Positions 1-8,787 are shown, numbered from the stretch's first letter. The stretch: DNA of 64,000 bases from an uncultured Collinsella sp. (GCA_900541125.1 UQIK01000001.1:1-64000); one strand, 5' to 3'. Numbers and translations: made by a program. The notes: a model not told the origin generated them from the sequence alone.

Positions 1-50
1 GTACGCGACCGACGATTGAACGTCAGATTGCCGCTTAGGGGCGTTTGCAG
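1..50. repeat. Partial copy of conserved-core hairpin repeat
   Basis: The first bases (GTACGCGA, CGACG, TTGAACG) match, with a few changes, the right half of the core shared by the elements at 43051-43136 and 50706-50805. The left half lies outside the window. Like the other two copies it sits just downstream of a minus-strand gene, here ileS. The match is short, so it is less certain than the other two. Confidence 0.45.
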
Positions 51-55
51 CGTCG

Positions 56-90
56 GTAGGTTACGGCGTTCTACGAACGCCGTAACCTAC
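56..90 (-). terminator. Perfect 16-bp hairpin at the ileS stop codon
   Basis: Bases 56-71 pair without mismatch with 75-90 around a three-base loop. The right arm contains the ileS stop codon (87-89). There is no T tract after it on the minus strand, so it is not a textbook intrinsic terminator. It may act as a 3'-end stabiliser or an unusual terminator. Confidence 0.55.
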
Positions 91-2888
91 AAGGCGTCAG
101 CGCAGCGCTTGCAAATATGCGCGTGGCCGTTGTACTCGCCGACGGTGGTGCGGTAGTTCCAGCAACGGTCGCAGCACTCGCCCTCGGCTGCCTCGATGGC
201 AACGGAGAGTTCCTCGCCCTGGGTCAGCTCAACATCGGAAACGATGTAGAACTCGGCCAGGTCGACGGCCTTATCACCGGTCAGCAGCGCGTACATCTCG
301 GCGGGAACGACCGCCTTGACGCGGACCTGCTGGCTCTTGGTGAAGGTACCGGCGGAGCGGGCATCCTCAAGGGCCTTGGTCACGGCGCTACGGAGCTCGA
401 GTGAAGCCTCGAGCACGCCCTCAAACTCATTGGCCTCGTCGAACGTGATGGGCGACTTGTACCAATCGAGCAGCGCGGCGTACTTCTGGTGATCGACGCA
501 GCCGGCGGGCGCATAGGCCATGGCCTCGTCGACCGTGTAGGACAGGATCGGCTGAAGGTCGCGCATGAGCATCGAGAAGAGCTCGGCCAGCACGGTCTGG
601 GCGCTGCGGCGCTCGAGCGAGCCGGGCTTCTCACAGTATAGACGGTCCTTCAGGGCGTCGAGATACACGTTGGAGAGCTCGGTAACCACGAAGTCATAGA
701 GCGCACGGTAGGCGCGCGGGAACTCGTAGCTGGCGTAGGCATCGTCGACCTCGGCCTGAACCTGGGTCAGACGGGCAACCATGAGCTTGTCGAGCGGCAG
801 CAGGTCGGCAAAGGCGACGCCGTCGGTCTCGGGCTCAAACTGACCCTCGAGCTCGGAGAGCAGGAAGCGCAGCGTGTTGCGGAAACGACGGTAGGCATCG
901 GACGTACGAGCAAGAATCTCGTGGTCGATGGACACGTCGGAGCTGGTGTCGACCGAGGCGACCCACAGACGGATGATGTCGGCGCCCATCTCGTCGCAGA
1001 CCTTATTGGGGTCGATGACGTTGCCGAGCGACTTGGACATCTTTCGACCCTGGCCATCGAGCGTGAAGCCCTGCGAAACGACCGCCTTGTACGGAGCATG
1101 TCCGTTGGCACCCACCGAGGTAAGCAGCGAGCTCTGGAACCAACCACGGTGCTGATCGGAGCCCTCGAGATACACGTCCGCCGGGTACTCAAGCTCGGGG
1201 CGATACTCGCAGACGGCCTTCCAGGAAACGCCGGAGTCCCACCACACGTCGAGGATGTCCTTATCGGCTTTGAGGTGATGGCCGCCGCACTTGGGGCAGA
1301 CGCAAGCCTCGCCCAGGTAGCTCTCGGGAGCGTCGGTGAACCAGGCGTCAGAGCCCTTCTCGTGGAAGAGCTTGATGACGGCATCGAGCGTGGCGTCGTT
1401 CATGACCTTCTCGCCGCAGTCGGCGCAGGTGTAGCTCGGGATAGGCACGCCCCAGTTGCGCTGGCGGCTGATGCACCAGTCGGGACGCTGCTCGACCATG
1501 GCACCGATGCGGTTGGCGGCGTGAGCCGGATACCACTTGACGTTCTCGCGGACCTCCTTGCCAGCCTGTTCGCGCAAACCGGTCTTGTCCATCGAGACGA
1601 ACCACTGGTCGGTAGCACGGAAGAGCACCGGGTGCTTGCAGCGCCAGCAGTGCGGATAGCTGTGCGTGATCTTCTTCTCGAGGACCAGGGTACCGCGCTC
1701 GCGCAGGAACTCGATGATGTGCGGGTTGGCCTCATCGGTATCCATACCGCTGAAGGGGCCACCGGTGCCAAACTCCTCGCCGGTGTAGAACTTGCCGTCG
1801 TCATCGACCGGCATGCAGATGTCGGTGATGCCCTCCTTGAGGCAGGCAAAGTAGTCGTCGACGCCGTGGCCGGGCGAGTTGTGGACGATACCGGTACCGT
1901 CGTCGACACCGACGTAATCGGCCAGCAGCGCCACGCCCTCAACACCGTCAAAGATCGGCTGCTTGTAGTGGATGTGGTGGAAGGTCTCGGCGGGAACCAC
2001 ATAGGGCTTGCCGTCGACCATGACCGGGGTGTACTCCCAACCAAACTCCTCGCAGCACTTGGGGGCCAGGTCCTCGAGCATGACCTCGGCACGACCCTCG
2101 TGCTCAACGGCGACATAGGCGGCGCCGGGCTTAAGGGAAACGGCCTGGTCGGAGGGGATGGTCCACGGCGTGGTCGTCCAAATGATAAAGTCAACCGGGC
2201 CGTCGAAGTTCTCGAGGCCGGCGGGCTTGGAGGTCATCTCAAAGCGCACAAAGATGGACGGGCTCGTCTCATCGGAGTACTCGATCTCAGCCTCGGCCAG
2301 CGCGGTGTGGCAGTGCTTGCACCAGTGAACCGGCTTGTGGCCGCGATAAATCATGCCCTTATCGAACATGGCCTTGAAGACCTCGATGTCGGCGGCATCG
2401 TGCTGGTGATAGAGCGTCAGATAGGGGTTGTCCCAGTCGCCGAGCACGCCCAGACGGCGGAAGCCGGCCTTCTGAAGCTCGATGTTCTCGACAGCGAACT
2501 CGTTGCAGAGCTCACGGATCTTGGCCGTGGGGGTCTGGTTGAACTTCTCGGTGCCGAGCTTCTCCTCGACCTTATGCTCGATCGGCTGACCATGGCAGTC
2601 CCAACCGGGGACATAGGGAACCTCATAGCCCTGCATCATCCAGTAGCGGTTGATCATGTCCTTGGAGATCTTGTTCATGGCATGGCCGATGTGGATCGGA
2701 CCGTTGGCGTACGGAGGACCGTCGTGCAGCACGAACTTCTTGTGACCCTCGTTCTTCTTCAGAACCTGCTCGTAGACCTTGTTGTCCTGCCAGTCCTTGA
2801 GTCGCTTGGGCTCGGACTTGGAAAGACCGGCACGCATGGGAAACCCGGTCTTGGGCAGATTCATCGTCTGCTTGTACTCGTTTGCCAC
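87..2888 (-). CDS. ileS: Isoleucyl-tRNA synthetase
   Basis: Cytoplasmic class I aminoacyl-tRNA synthetase that charges tRNA-Ile and edits valine. The 933-residue protein has the HIGH motif at residues 66-69 (context PYANGPIHIGH), the WWDSG and DQHRGWFQSS core motifs, KMSKS in GRKMSKSLGN, and a C-terminal zinc-binding tail with CDRCW and CKRCADAL cysteine pairs. Length is normal for bacterial IleS. The start is GTG at 2886-2888, preceded by GAAAGGGG six bases upstream. It is transcribed alone from a long leader (2932-3226) that has all the hallmarks of a T-box, so expression should rise when tRNA-Ile is uncharged. Confidence 0.97.
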   Translation of the reverse strand: MANEYKQTMNLPKTGFPMRAGLSKSEPKRLKDWQDNKVYEQVLKKNEGHKKFVLHDGPPYANGPIHIGHAMNKISKDMINRYWMMQGYEVPYVPGWDCHGQPIEHKVEEKLGTEKFNQTPTAKIRELCNEFAVENIELQKAGFRRLGVLGDWDNPYLTLYHQHDAADIEVFKAMFDKGMIYRGHKPVHWCKHCHTALAEAEIEYSDETSPSIFVRFEMTSKPAGLENFDGPVDFIIWTTTPWTIPSDQAVSLKPGAAYVAVEHEGRAEVMLEDLAPKCCEEFGWEYTPVMVDGKPYVVPAETFHHIHYKQPIFDGVEGVALLADYVGVDDGTGIVHNSPGHGVDDYFACLKEGITDICMPVDDDGKFYTGEEFGTGGPFSGMDTDEANPHIIEFLRERGTLVLEKKITHSYPHCWRCKHPVLFRATDQWFVSMDKTGLREQAGKEVRENVKWYPAHAANRIGAMVEQRPDWCISRQRNWGVPIPSYTCADCGEKVMNDATLDAVIKLFHEKGSDAWFTDAPESYLGEACVCPKCGGHHLKADKDILDVWWDSGVSWKAVCEYRPELEYPADVYLEGSDQHRGWFQSSLLTSVGANGHAPYKAVVSQGFTLDGQGRKMSKSLGNVIDPNKVCDEMGADIIRLWVASVDTSSDVSIDHEILARTSDAYRRFRNTLRFLLSELEGQFEPETDGVAFADLLPLDKLMVARLTQVQAEVDDAYASYEFPRAYRALYDFVVTELSNVYLDALKDRLYCEKPGSLERRSAQTVLAELFSMLMRDLQPILSYTVDEAMAYAPAGCVDHQKYAALLDWYKSPITFDEANEFEGVLEASLELRSAVTKALEDARSAGTFTKSQQVRVKAVVPAEMYALLTGDKAVDLAEFYIVSDVELTQGEELSVAIEAAEGECCDRCWNYRTTVGEYNGHAHICKRCADAL

Positions 2889-2931
2889 GGTACCCCTTTC
2901 TTGTCATGGGCGCGCACGCCCTCTGGGCACC

Positions 2932-2969
2932 AAAAAAGCGCCCGTCCCTACAAGCTGGGACGAAGCGCC
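2932..2969 (-). terminator. T-box intrinsic terminator of ileS leader
   Basis: On the minus strand GGGAC/GTCCC and flanking GC pairs form a stem that ends in GGGCGC followed by six T residues (A run at 2932-2937 on the plus strand). Its 5' side (CCCAGCTT) can instead pair with AAGCTGGG at the T-box bulge near 3013, the usual mutually exclusive antiterminator. Confidence 0.85.
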
Positions 2970-3226
2970 ACAAAACGGGCAGACTGCCCGTAAAAGCTCT
3001 TCGCTTAACCACCCAGCTTAGATGCCCTCGCCCGCATATTCGCGAGCTCGCATCCGTTACTCGGCTGGTCTGTATCGACGACCATCTCGGCGATGTCTAC
3101 TAAGACGTGCCTATGCGGCTCGTCCGTTGGGACCGCAGCTCCGGGGTGATTTTCATCGGTCGCATGCACGGGTTCTCAGCGCTTCCCGCTCTCTGTAGCA
3201 TGCGGACGGCCGACTACTCGTCCCCA
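2932..3226 (-). promoter_or_regulatory. T-box riboswitch leader, isoleucine specifier
   Basis: Read on the minus strand the leader opens near GGACGAGTAG, then carries the AGAGAG motif (about 3192-3187) followed by the G-TGAGA apical motif, both typical of T-box stem I. It then has a specifier-loop region GAAAATCACC in which ATC (3150-3148) is an isoleucine codon, followed by CCGGAGC. Near 3015 comes the T-box element GGGTGGTTAAGCG, a variant of GGGTGGNACCGCG, and then the terminator hairpin. This identifies a full-length, transcription-terminating T-box that senses uncharged tRNA-Ile and controls ileS. The exact 5' end and promoter are not resolved. Confidence 0.88.
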
Positions 3227-3374
3227 TCAACGCTTATGCGGAGTATGCTAGCACGTTCCGCGCCGGCGAAAAACCCTCAACACTGGTTTTATACGTTCGA
3301 AATTTCTCGCGGCCGAGGACCTTCTCTAGGAGCAAAATACCTGAAAGCACTCTATCGAACGAAAGAAGGCACCT

Positions 3375-4463
3375 ATGCGCACGATTGGAATGAGCGACTA
3401 CACCGTTGGCGAGGATTGCTTTACCGAGCTACCCGCCGCACTGGCGGAGTACGGCGCGAAGAAGGTCGCCATCATCGGCGGCAAGCGAGCCCTGGCTGCG
3501 GCGCTGCCGGGCATCGAGGCGGCGCTTGAAGGTACCAATGTCGAGATTCTGGAGACGCGCGTCTACGGCACCAACAGCACGCGTGCCAATATCGCCAAGG
3601 TCGTGAACTCCCCTGCCTGCCAGGAAGCTGACGTGCTTATCGCATGCGGCGGCGGCAAGGCGCTCGACACCGTGAAGACCGCAGCAATCGAGCTCAAGAA
3701 GATCGTCTTTACCGTGCCTACAATATGCTCCAACTGCTCGGCCGCGACCGCCATTGCCGTTGTCTACAACGACGACGGCTCGCTCGAGGGCTATTCGTAC
3801 CCCAACCGCCCTGCGCACATCTTCATCAACCCCAAGATCATCGCCGAGGCGCCAGCGGAGTACTTCTGGGCCGGCGTGGGCGATGCCCTATCTAAGCAGC
3901 CCGAGGTCGAGTACGCCACGAGCGCCGGTAATTTGGAGCACACCGCCGGTCTTGGCCTGGCACTCGCCCACACCTGCTCCGAGCCGCTGTTTACCTACGG
4001 CGTGCAGGGTCTAAAGGACGTGCGCCAGGACCTGTCGAGCGAGGCCGTTAAGCAGATCGCGCTCGATATCGTGGTCAACATGGGCTATGTCTCGAACCTG
4101 ACCAACCAGAACGATTACTACTACAACTCGAGCGTGGCACATGCGTTCTACAACGCCACGTGCAGCATTCCGCGTGAGGGCACCTACCTGCACGGCGAGG
4201 TCGTAAGCCTGGGTGTGCTCGTGCTGTTTGCCAATACGGGAGACACCGAAAACCTTGAGCGCTACGCCGCCTTTAACAAGCAGATGGGCCTGCCCGTGAC
4301 GCTTGAGCAGGTCGGCCTTACCGAGTCCGATATCCCGGCCCTGTGCGAGTTCGCACACGCCACCAACGAGTGGAAGCAAGGCAACCCGGAGCCCTTCACC
4401 GACGAAAAGTTCGCCGCCGCCATCAAGGCCGCCAACGCCTACGGCCACTCTATCCTGGCCTAA
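3375..4463 (+). CDS. Iron-type alcohol/glycerol dehydrogenase family protein
   Basis: A 362-residue member of the metal-dependent dehydroquinate synthase-like/glycerol dehydrogenase (GldA) family, expected to oxidise or reduce a small polyol or alcohol with NAD(P). The N-terminal Rossmann part has CGGGKALDTVK for nucleotide binding and VPTICSNCSA. Metal ligands fit Asp in AGVGDALSK, His in SVAHAFYN and His in YLHGEVVS. It starts at ATG with GAAAGAAGG just upstream. It is the only plus-strand gene in the first 11 kb, divergent from ileS, and is followed by a shared terminator. The substrate cannot be told from sequence; similarity is nearest to the glycerol dehydrogenase branch. Confidence 0.85.
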   Translation: MRTIGMSDYTVGEDCFTELPAALAEYGAKKVAIIGGKRALAAALPGIEAALEGTNVEILETRVYGTNSTRANIAKVVNSPACQEADVLIACGGGKALDTVKTAAIELKKIVFTVPTICSNCSAATAIAVVYNDDGSLEGYSYPNRPAHIFINPKIIAEAPAEYFWAGVGDALSKQPEVEYATSAGNLEHTAGLGLALAHTCSEPLFTYGVQGLKDVRQDLSSEAVKQIALDIVVNMGYVSNLTNQNDYYYNSSVAHAFYNATCSIPREGTYLHGEVVSLGVLVLFANTGDTENLERYAAFNKQMGLPVTLEQVGLTESDIPALCEFAHATNEWKQGNPEPFTDEKFAAAIKAANAYGHSILA

Positions 4464-4470
4464 CCGACCA

Positions 4471-4510
4471 AAACCGCCACAAAGGGTACAGTACCTTTGT
4501 GGCGGTTTTT
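4471..4510. terminator. Intrinsic terminator between convergent genes
   Basis: AACCGCCACAAAGG pairs with CCTTTGTGGCGGTT around a short loop and is followed on the plus strand by TTTTTTATT. It serves the plus-strand dehydrogenase, and its A-rich left side may also serve the convergent DUF523 gene. Confidence 0.85.
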
Positions 4511-4965
4511 TATTGCTGTAACATGCTCGAGTCGAATTCGCTTGCCGGGATCACGCGGTAGCCGTGGCGCAGGAGCAGGTCAACGAAGACACCGTTACCC
4601 GTTGTGAGCGTGCCGCTGAAGGATCCGTCGTAGATATGGCCCACGCCGCACGACGGACTGCGATCCTGCAAGACGCACGCAGCAATCTCGGACGGGCCGC
4701 CCGCCTGCTCACACATATCGAGCGCACGTTGAGCACCCAGGCGAAACTCGCGATTAACCGAGATGCCCTCGCTGGTACGAACCTCGCCGTTAACGATCTC
4801 GGACGGCTTGCGCGGGGTGGGCAGACCGCCAAAAACCTCGGGGCACACCAACAAGACCTCAGTCCCCGTGCGTTCGCAGGCCTCGACCAACGCGCGATGA
4901 TAGTTGTCGAGCCCGTTATACTTGCAGCTCTCACCCATTAAGCAGGCGCTCACCACGATCTTCAT
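4510..4965 (-). CDS. DUF523 family protein
   Basis: Small cysteine-bearing protein of the DUF523 family, function unknown. Visible family marks are the N-terminal VSACLMGESCKYNG, LLVCPEVFGGLPTPR, and the central QDRSPSCGVG segment, a set of conserved cysteines and basic residues that suggests binding of a metal or sulfur species. About 151 residues from the ATG at 4963-4965, which has GAGAGGG six bases ahead. An upstream TTG or ATG in the same frame is less likely because the ribosome-binding site would fall inside the gene. It is convergent with the dehydrogenase and downstream of the ftsH terminator. Confidence 0.85.
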   Translation of the reverse strand: MKIVVSACLMGESCKYNGLDNYHRALVEACERTGTEVLLVCPEVFGGLPTPRKPSEIVNGEVRTSEGISVNREFRLGAQRALDMCEQAGGPSEIAACVLQDRSPSCGVGHIYDGSFSGTLTTGNGVFVDLLLRHGYRVIPASEFDSSMLQQ

Positions 4966-4982
4966 TTCCATCCCTCTCAAGC

Positions 4983-5020
4983 AAAACGCCCCATTTGAGA
5001 AAGCTGCTCAAATGGGGCGT
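4983..5020 (-). terminator. Intrinsic terminator of ftsH
   Basis: ACGCCCCATTTGAG (4986-4999) pairs perfectly with CTCAAATGGGGCGT (5007-5020). On the minus strand it ends in GCGTTTTGC. It lies between the ftsH stop and the DUF523 start, separating the two transcripts. Confidence 0.85.
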
Positions 5021-5046
5021 CGGCGTTTACTGGCTCGACCGCGGCT

Positions 5047-6939
5047 TTACTGTTGCTTGGGCATCAGCGGATTCTCGCGCGTGAGGAGGTTCATGAAATC
5101 CTCACCCGTGATGGTCTCCTTCTTGTACAGATAACGAGCCAGCTCATGGAGCTTGAACTTGTTCTCCTTGAGGATCTGCAGGGCGCGATCGTGCGCGTCC
5201 TCGATCAGCTTGGCGACAATCGCGTCCACACGCTCGGCCGTACCGGGGGCGCAGGTGAGCGACGTGTCCTGGTTAAGGTACGCATTCTGAACGGTACCGA
5301 GTGCCATCATGCCAAACTCATCAGACATACCAAAGCGCGTCACCATGTTACGGGCGAGCTTGGTGGCCTGCTCGATATCGTTGGCGGCACCGGTCGTCAT
5401 CTCGCCAAAGATGAGTTCCTCGGCCGCACGGCCGCCGCAGTAGACGGCAAGCTTGTCCAAGACCTCCTGGCGTGTCGTCAGGAAGCGCTCGTCCTCCTCG
5501 ACCTGCATGGTATAGCCAAGAGCACCGCTCGTGCGCGGCACGATGGTGATCTTGGTAACCGGCGCGGAACCCTTTTGGCGGGCAGCGACGATGGCATGGC
5601 CGATCTCGTGGTAGGAAACGACCTGCTTCTCGTGGTCGGAAAGCACCGTGGACTTGCGCTGCTGACCGGCGATGACGACCTCCACCGACTCCTCAAAATC
5701 GTCCTGGGTTGCACGCTTGCGACCCTCGCGAACGGCGCGCAGGGCGCCCTCATTGATGATATTGGCCAGGTCGGCGCCCGAGGCACCGGGCGTGGCGCGG
5801 GCAATCGCGGTCAGATCGATCGGCGGCTCGGTCTTCACGCTCTTAGCATGCAGCTCAAGAATGTTCTTACGGCCGGTCAGATCGGGCAACTCGACGGGGA
5901 TGCGGCGGTCAAAACGACCGGGGCGCAGTAGAGCGGGATCGAGACTGTCGGGGCGGTTGGTTGCGGCAAGGACAACGATACCCTTGTGGTTATCGAAGCC
6001 ATCCATCTCGGTCAGCAACTGATTGAGCGTCTGCTCGCGCTCGTCGTTGCCGCTAAAGCCGCCGCCATCGCGCTTCTTACCGATGGTATCGATCTCATCG
6101 ATAAAGACGATACACGGGGCCTTTTCCTTGGCCTGCTTAAACAGGTCACGAACCTTTGCAGCGCCGCGACCAACAAACATCTCAACGAACTCAGAGCCCG
6201 AAATGCTAAAGAACGGAACACCGGCCTCGCCGGCAACAGCCTTGGCAAGCAGGGTCTTACCGGTACCCGGAGGGCCGACAAGAAGAGCACCGCGCGGCAG
6301 CTTGGCGCCGATCTCCTCGTAGCGCTGCGGCTTCTCCAGAAAGTCGACGACCTCCTTGAGAGACTCCTTGGCCTCTTCCTGGCCGGCGACGTCCTTAAAG
6401 GTCACGCCCACGTCCTTGGAGGCGATCACGCGCGCGCCGGACTTACCCAGTCCGCCGCCGCCAAAACCGCCGCCGCCAAAGTTCATCGACGGGCCGTCAT
6501 CGCCCATAGCCTTCTTCATGCGGCGGTTGAGCCACCAACCGATGAGGAAGAAAATCGCCATGGGAAGAATGAGTGTGAGCAGGTAGTAGGTCATCAAACC
6601 CGAGTTTTTATCGGGAACGACCGACTCCAACGAAGCGCCAGACTCAAGCACGCGATCGGTAAAGCCCGCATCGTTCGGCACACCGGTCGTCTTGTAGGCG
6701 ATGTTCTCGTCCTCGCCCTTCTTGGTGTAATAAATCGTGTAATCGTCCGTGTTGTACTCGACCTTGTCGACACTCTTCTTATCGAGCGCTTTGACAAACG
6801 TCGAGTAATCGGTCTTCGTAATCTGCTGCGTGTGACCGATGTTAGGGAACAGAACGGTCGAGAGCACGAGGTAGACGACGAAGGCGATGAGCACGTAGAG
6901 AATCATATTCCGTCTACGTTTGTTGTCATCCATCTCCAT
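5047..6939 (-). CDS. ftsH: ATP-dependent zinc metalloprotease FtsH
   Basis: Membrane-anchored AAA+ protease that degrades membrane and regulatory proteins. From the ATG at 6939 the order is: membrane segment near residues 12-30, extracytoplasmic domain, second membrane segment near 117-136, a glycine-rich linker, Walker A GPPGTGKT near 222-229, Walker B IVFIDEID, second region of homology (ATNRPDSLDPALLRPGRFDRR), and the zinc site HEIGH near 444-448. HEIGH replaces the common HEAGH but keeps HExxH. The 6939 start has GGAG nine bases upstream; an in-frame ATG at 6954 lacks a Shine-Dalgarno. It stands alone, divergent from the cobO remnant. Confidence 0.96.
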   Translation of the reverse strand: MEMDDNKRRRNMILYVLIAFVVYLVLSTVLFPNIGHTQQITKTDYSTFVKALDKKSVDKVEYNTDDYTIYYTKKGEDENIAYKTTGVPNDAGFTDRVLESGASLESVVPDKNSGLMTYYLLTLILPMAIFFLIGWWLNRRMKKAMGDDGPSMNFGGGGFGGGGLGKSGARVIASKDVGVTFKDVAGQEEAKESLKEVVDFLEKPQRYEEIGAKLPRGALLVGPPGTGKTLLAKAVAGEAGVPFFSISGSEFVEMFVGRGAAKVRDLFKQAKEKAPCIVFIDEIDTIGKKRDGGGFSGNDEREQTLNQLLTEMDGFDNHKGIVVLAATNRPDSLDPALLRPGRFDRRIPVELPDLTGRKNILELHAKSVKTEPPIDLTAIARATPGASGADLANIINEGALRAVREGRKRATQDDFEESVEVVIAGQQRKSTVLSDHEKQVVSYHEIGHAIVAARQKGSAPVTKITIVPRTSGALGYTMQVEEDERFLTTRQEVLDKLAVYCGGRAAEELIFGEMTTGAANDIEQATKLARNMVTRFGMSDEFGMMALGTVQNAYLNQDTSLTCAPGTAERVDAIVAKLIEDAHDRALQILKENKFKLHELARYLYKKETITGEDFMNLLTRENPLMPKQQ

Positions 6940-7031
6940 CTGCTTGAACTCCATCTACTGGGGTTGATAATGCTAATTAGAATACCCAACCCGGCCGGCG
7001 ATAAACCGACGCCGGGCACGAAAGGACAGAG

Positions 7032-7228
7032 ATGGCATCACTCGAAGTCGGCAAGGTTCAAATCTATACGGGCAACTGATCGCGATGAAACCCGACACCA
7101 CAGAGCTCATACTGACCGGCCGCGGCCTGCTGCCCCTCGCGGACCTCGCCGACCTGGTCACCGAAATGCGCCCCGTCAAACACTACTTCGACGAAGGCCT
7201 CCTGGCCCGCCAAGGCATCGAATACTAA
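7032..7228 (+). pseudogene. cobO: Remnant of cob(I)alamin adenosyltransferase with internal deletion
   Basis: The start ATG at 7032, preceded by AAAGGACAG, reads GKVQIYTGN, the beginning of the CobO/BtuR P-loop (normally YTGNGKGKTT), then hits a stop at 7077. From 7076 a frame shifted by two bases reads LIAMKPDTTELILTGRG, then LADLVTEMRPVKHYFDEG and RQGIEY to a stop at 7226-7228. These are the last roughly 50 residues of CobO, including the LVTEM and GIEY/GIEF signatures. So both ends of the gene survive, but the centre, with the rest of the P-loop and most of the fold, is gone and the junction is out of frame. It cannot encode a working enzyme. Identification rests on recognised family motifs. 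Confidence 0.8.
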
Positions 7229-7230
7229 TT

Positions 7231-7311
7231 GATCCGAAGGGGACGGAGGAAAACGGATCATCGACATCACGACGGAGAGCAATGATCCGTTTTCTTCCGC
7301 CCCAAGGGATC
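7231..7311. repeat. GGGGACGG inverted repeat (REP-like)
   Basis: GGGGACGGAGGAAAACGGAT (from 7239) has a near-perfect complement ending CCCC at 7303, with further GATCC/GGATC pairing at 7231-7235 and 7307-7311. The loop is about 20 bases. It fills the whole gap between the cobO remnant and the MATE stop codon. It shares the GGGGACG lead with the repeats at 27526 and 45237. Confidence 0.7.
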
Positions 7312-7312
7312 A

Positions 7313-8662
7313 TTAGGCGGTGGCGCGGCCTAGCCAGTTGCCGCTGTGGTGGTAGATGGTGAACATCGTGGCCGTAATGAGCCACGTTACGGGGTAGACC
7401 AGCAGTAGATGCTCGAGCGACGGATCGAAGGGCATGATCGCAAACACCCAGATCACCCTCAAGACAACGGTGCCAAAGATGGTGAGCATCATAGGCTGCA
7501 GACTCACGCCCGCGCCGCGAATGGAGCCCGACGCGTTCTCGATAATCGAGAAGATCGCGTAGAACGGCGCGATGAAATGAAGAATCGTCGTGGTGTACGC
7601 CGAAATCAAAGCATCGTCGACAAACAAACGAGACAGAGGACCCGAGAACACCAGGAGCACGGCAGACAGGCCACCAATGAGCATAAACGAAAGCACGAGC
7701 GACGTGTGATATCCCTTGCGCATGCGCTCGTAATTGCGCGCGCCAAAATTCTGCGCCGAGAACGTGGTGATCGATACGCCGAGCGCCTCGGTCACCATCC
7801 AGATAATGCCATCCAGGCGCCCAGATAGACCCCAAGCAGTTGTGACATCGGCGCCAAACGAATTAACCGACACCTGGATCAGCACGTTCGAGATCGAATA
7901 GGCAGCCGATTGAAAACCAAGTGGCAGACCACACGAGATCATACTCTTGCAAATACCGCGATCGATACCGAGCTTAGACAGCGAAAGACGCCATGCACCC
8001 GGAGCGCGCATCATGCGCAACACGATCATCGTTGCATTGGAGCAAATGGTCAGCGCCACTGCGATGCCGCAGCCCAGCGCCTCCATATGCAACACAGCGA
8101 CAAAGATGATATCCAGCACCACGTTAACAAGGCAGCCAGAGGCAATGATCACGGCGGGCCCGCGCGTGTCGCCCACGGCACGCAGCAGTGCGGTTCCCAT
8201 ATTTAGCAGCAGTGCCGCAACCATCGCGGCAAAATAACAGCGAGCATAGGCCACGCCCTCGGCCAATAGTTCATGCGGCGTGTTCATAAGCACCAGCATG
8301 GGCTCAACGAACACTATGCCGAGAATGGAGAAGACGATACCGCCCACCAGCGCGAGCGTCATGGCCGTGTGAACCGAACGACTCAGTCGTTCATCATCGT
8401 GCTGGCCAAAATACTGACCGGTAATGACCGCGCAGCCGGCGCCGACGCCAACGCAAAAGCCAATGCAGAGCTCGGTGAGCACCATCGTGGCTTGAATGCC
8501 ACCCAGCGCGAGCTTGCCGCCAAACTGGCCAACGATATACGTACCGATAAGCGTGTAGGCCTGCTGAAAAAACGAACTAAAGAAGATGGGGACGCACAGC
8601 GACAGCAGCTGTTGCCAAATGACACCCTGCGTTACATCGATAGCCGTAGATTTCTTAGCCAC
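7313..8662 (-). CDS. MATE family efflux transporter
   Basis: Polytopic inner-membrane exporter of the MATE family, expected to expel cationic drugs or metabolites using a proton or sodium gradient. About 449 residues with roughly twelve hydrophobic segments arranged as two six-helix halves; both halves show the family pattern (FFQQAYTLIGTYIVGQFGG in the first, SFGADVTTAWGLSGRLDGI in the second). The start is taken as GTG at 8662, which has GGGGAGG four bases upstream; an upstream in-frame ATG at 8695 lacks such a site. It is a lone gene between repeat-rich spacers. The substrate cannot be inferred. Confidence 0.9.
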   Translation of the reverse strand: MAKKSTAIDVTQGVIWQQLLSLCVPIFFSSFFQQAYTLIGTYIVGQFGGKLALGGIQATMVLTELCIGFCVGVGAGCAVITGQYFGQHDDERLSRSVHTAMTLALVGGIVFSILGIVFVEPMLVLMNTPHELLAEGVAYARCYFAAMVAALLLNMGTALLRAVGDTRGPAVIIASGCLVNVVLDIIFVAVLHMEALGCGIAVALTICSNATMIVLRMMRAPGAWRLSLSKLGIDRGICKSMISCGLPLGFQSAAYSISNVLIQVSVNSFGADVTTAWGLSGRLDGIIWMVTEALGVSITTFSAQNFGARNYERMRKGYHTSLVLSFMLIGGLSAVLLVFSGPLSRLFVDDALISAYTTTILHFIAPFYAIFSIIENASGSIRGAGVSLQPMMLTIFGTVVLRVIWVFAIMPFDPSLEHLLLVYPVTWLITATMFTIYHHSGNWLGRATA

Positions 8663-8787
8663 ACGTCCTCCCCGCCAACGTATGTTAAACAACAAAACGG
8701 CAATTTAAGACCAAAGCCAATATCAGCTTAGCACCGACTGGCGGCGACCGAAACACCCCGAATCAGAGCCAGGTGCGAAATATCTGC

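Noticed and set aside
921..2993. A 690-codon open frame on the plus strand opposite ileS
   Set aside because: It is the mirror of a strongly conserved synthetase in GC-rich DNA, is low-complexity in Val/Leu/Gly/Asp and matches no family; such shadows arise from third-position GC bias.
5047..6939. HEIGH in FtsH as a broken zinc site
   Set aside because: HExxH is intact; Ala to Ile at the third position does not affect the ligands.
5986..7362. A 458-codon plus-strand frame crossing ftsH and the cobO remnant
   Set aside because: Mostly antisense to ftsH and then out of frame with the recognisable CobO pieces; no coherent protein.
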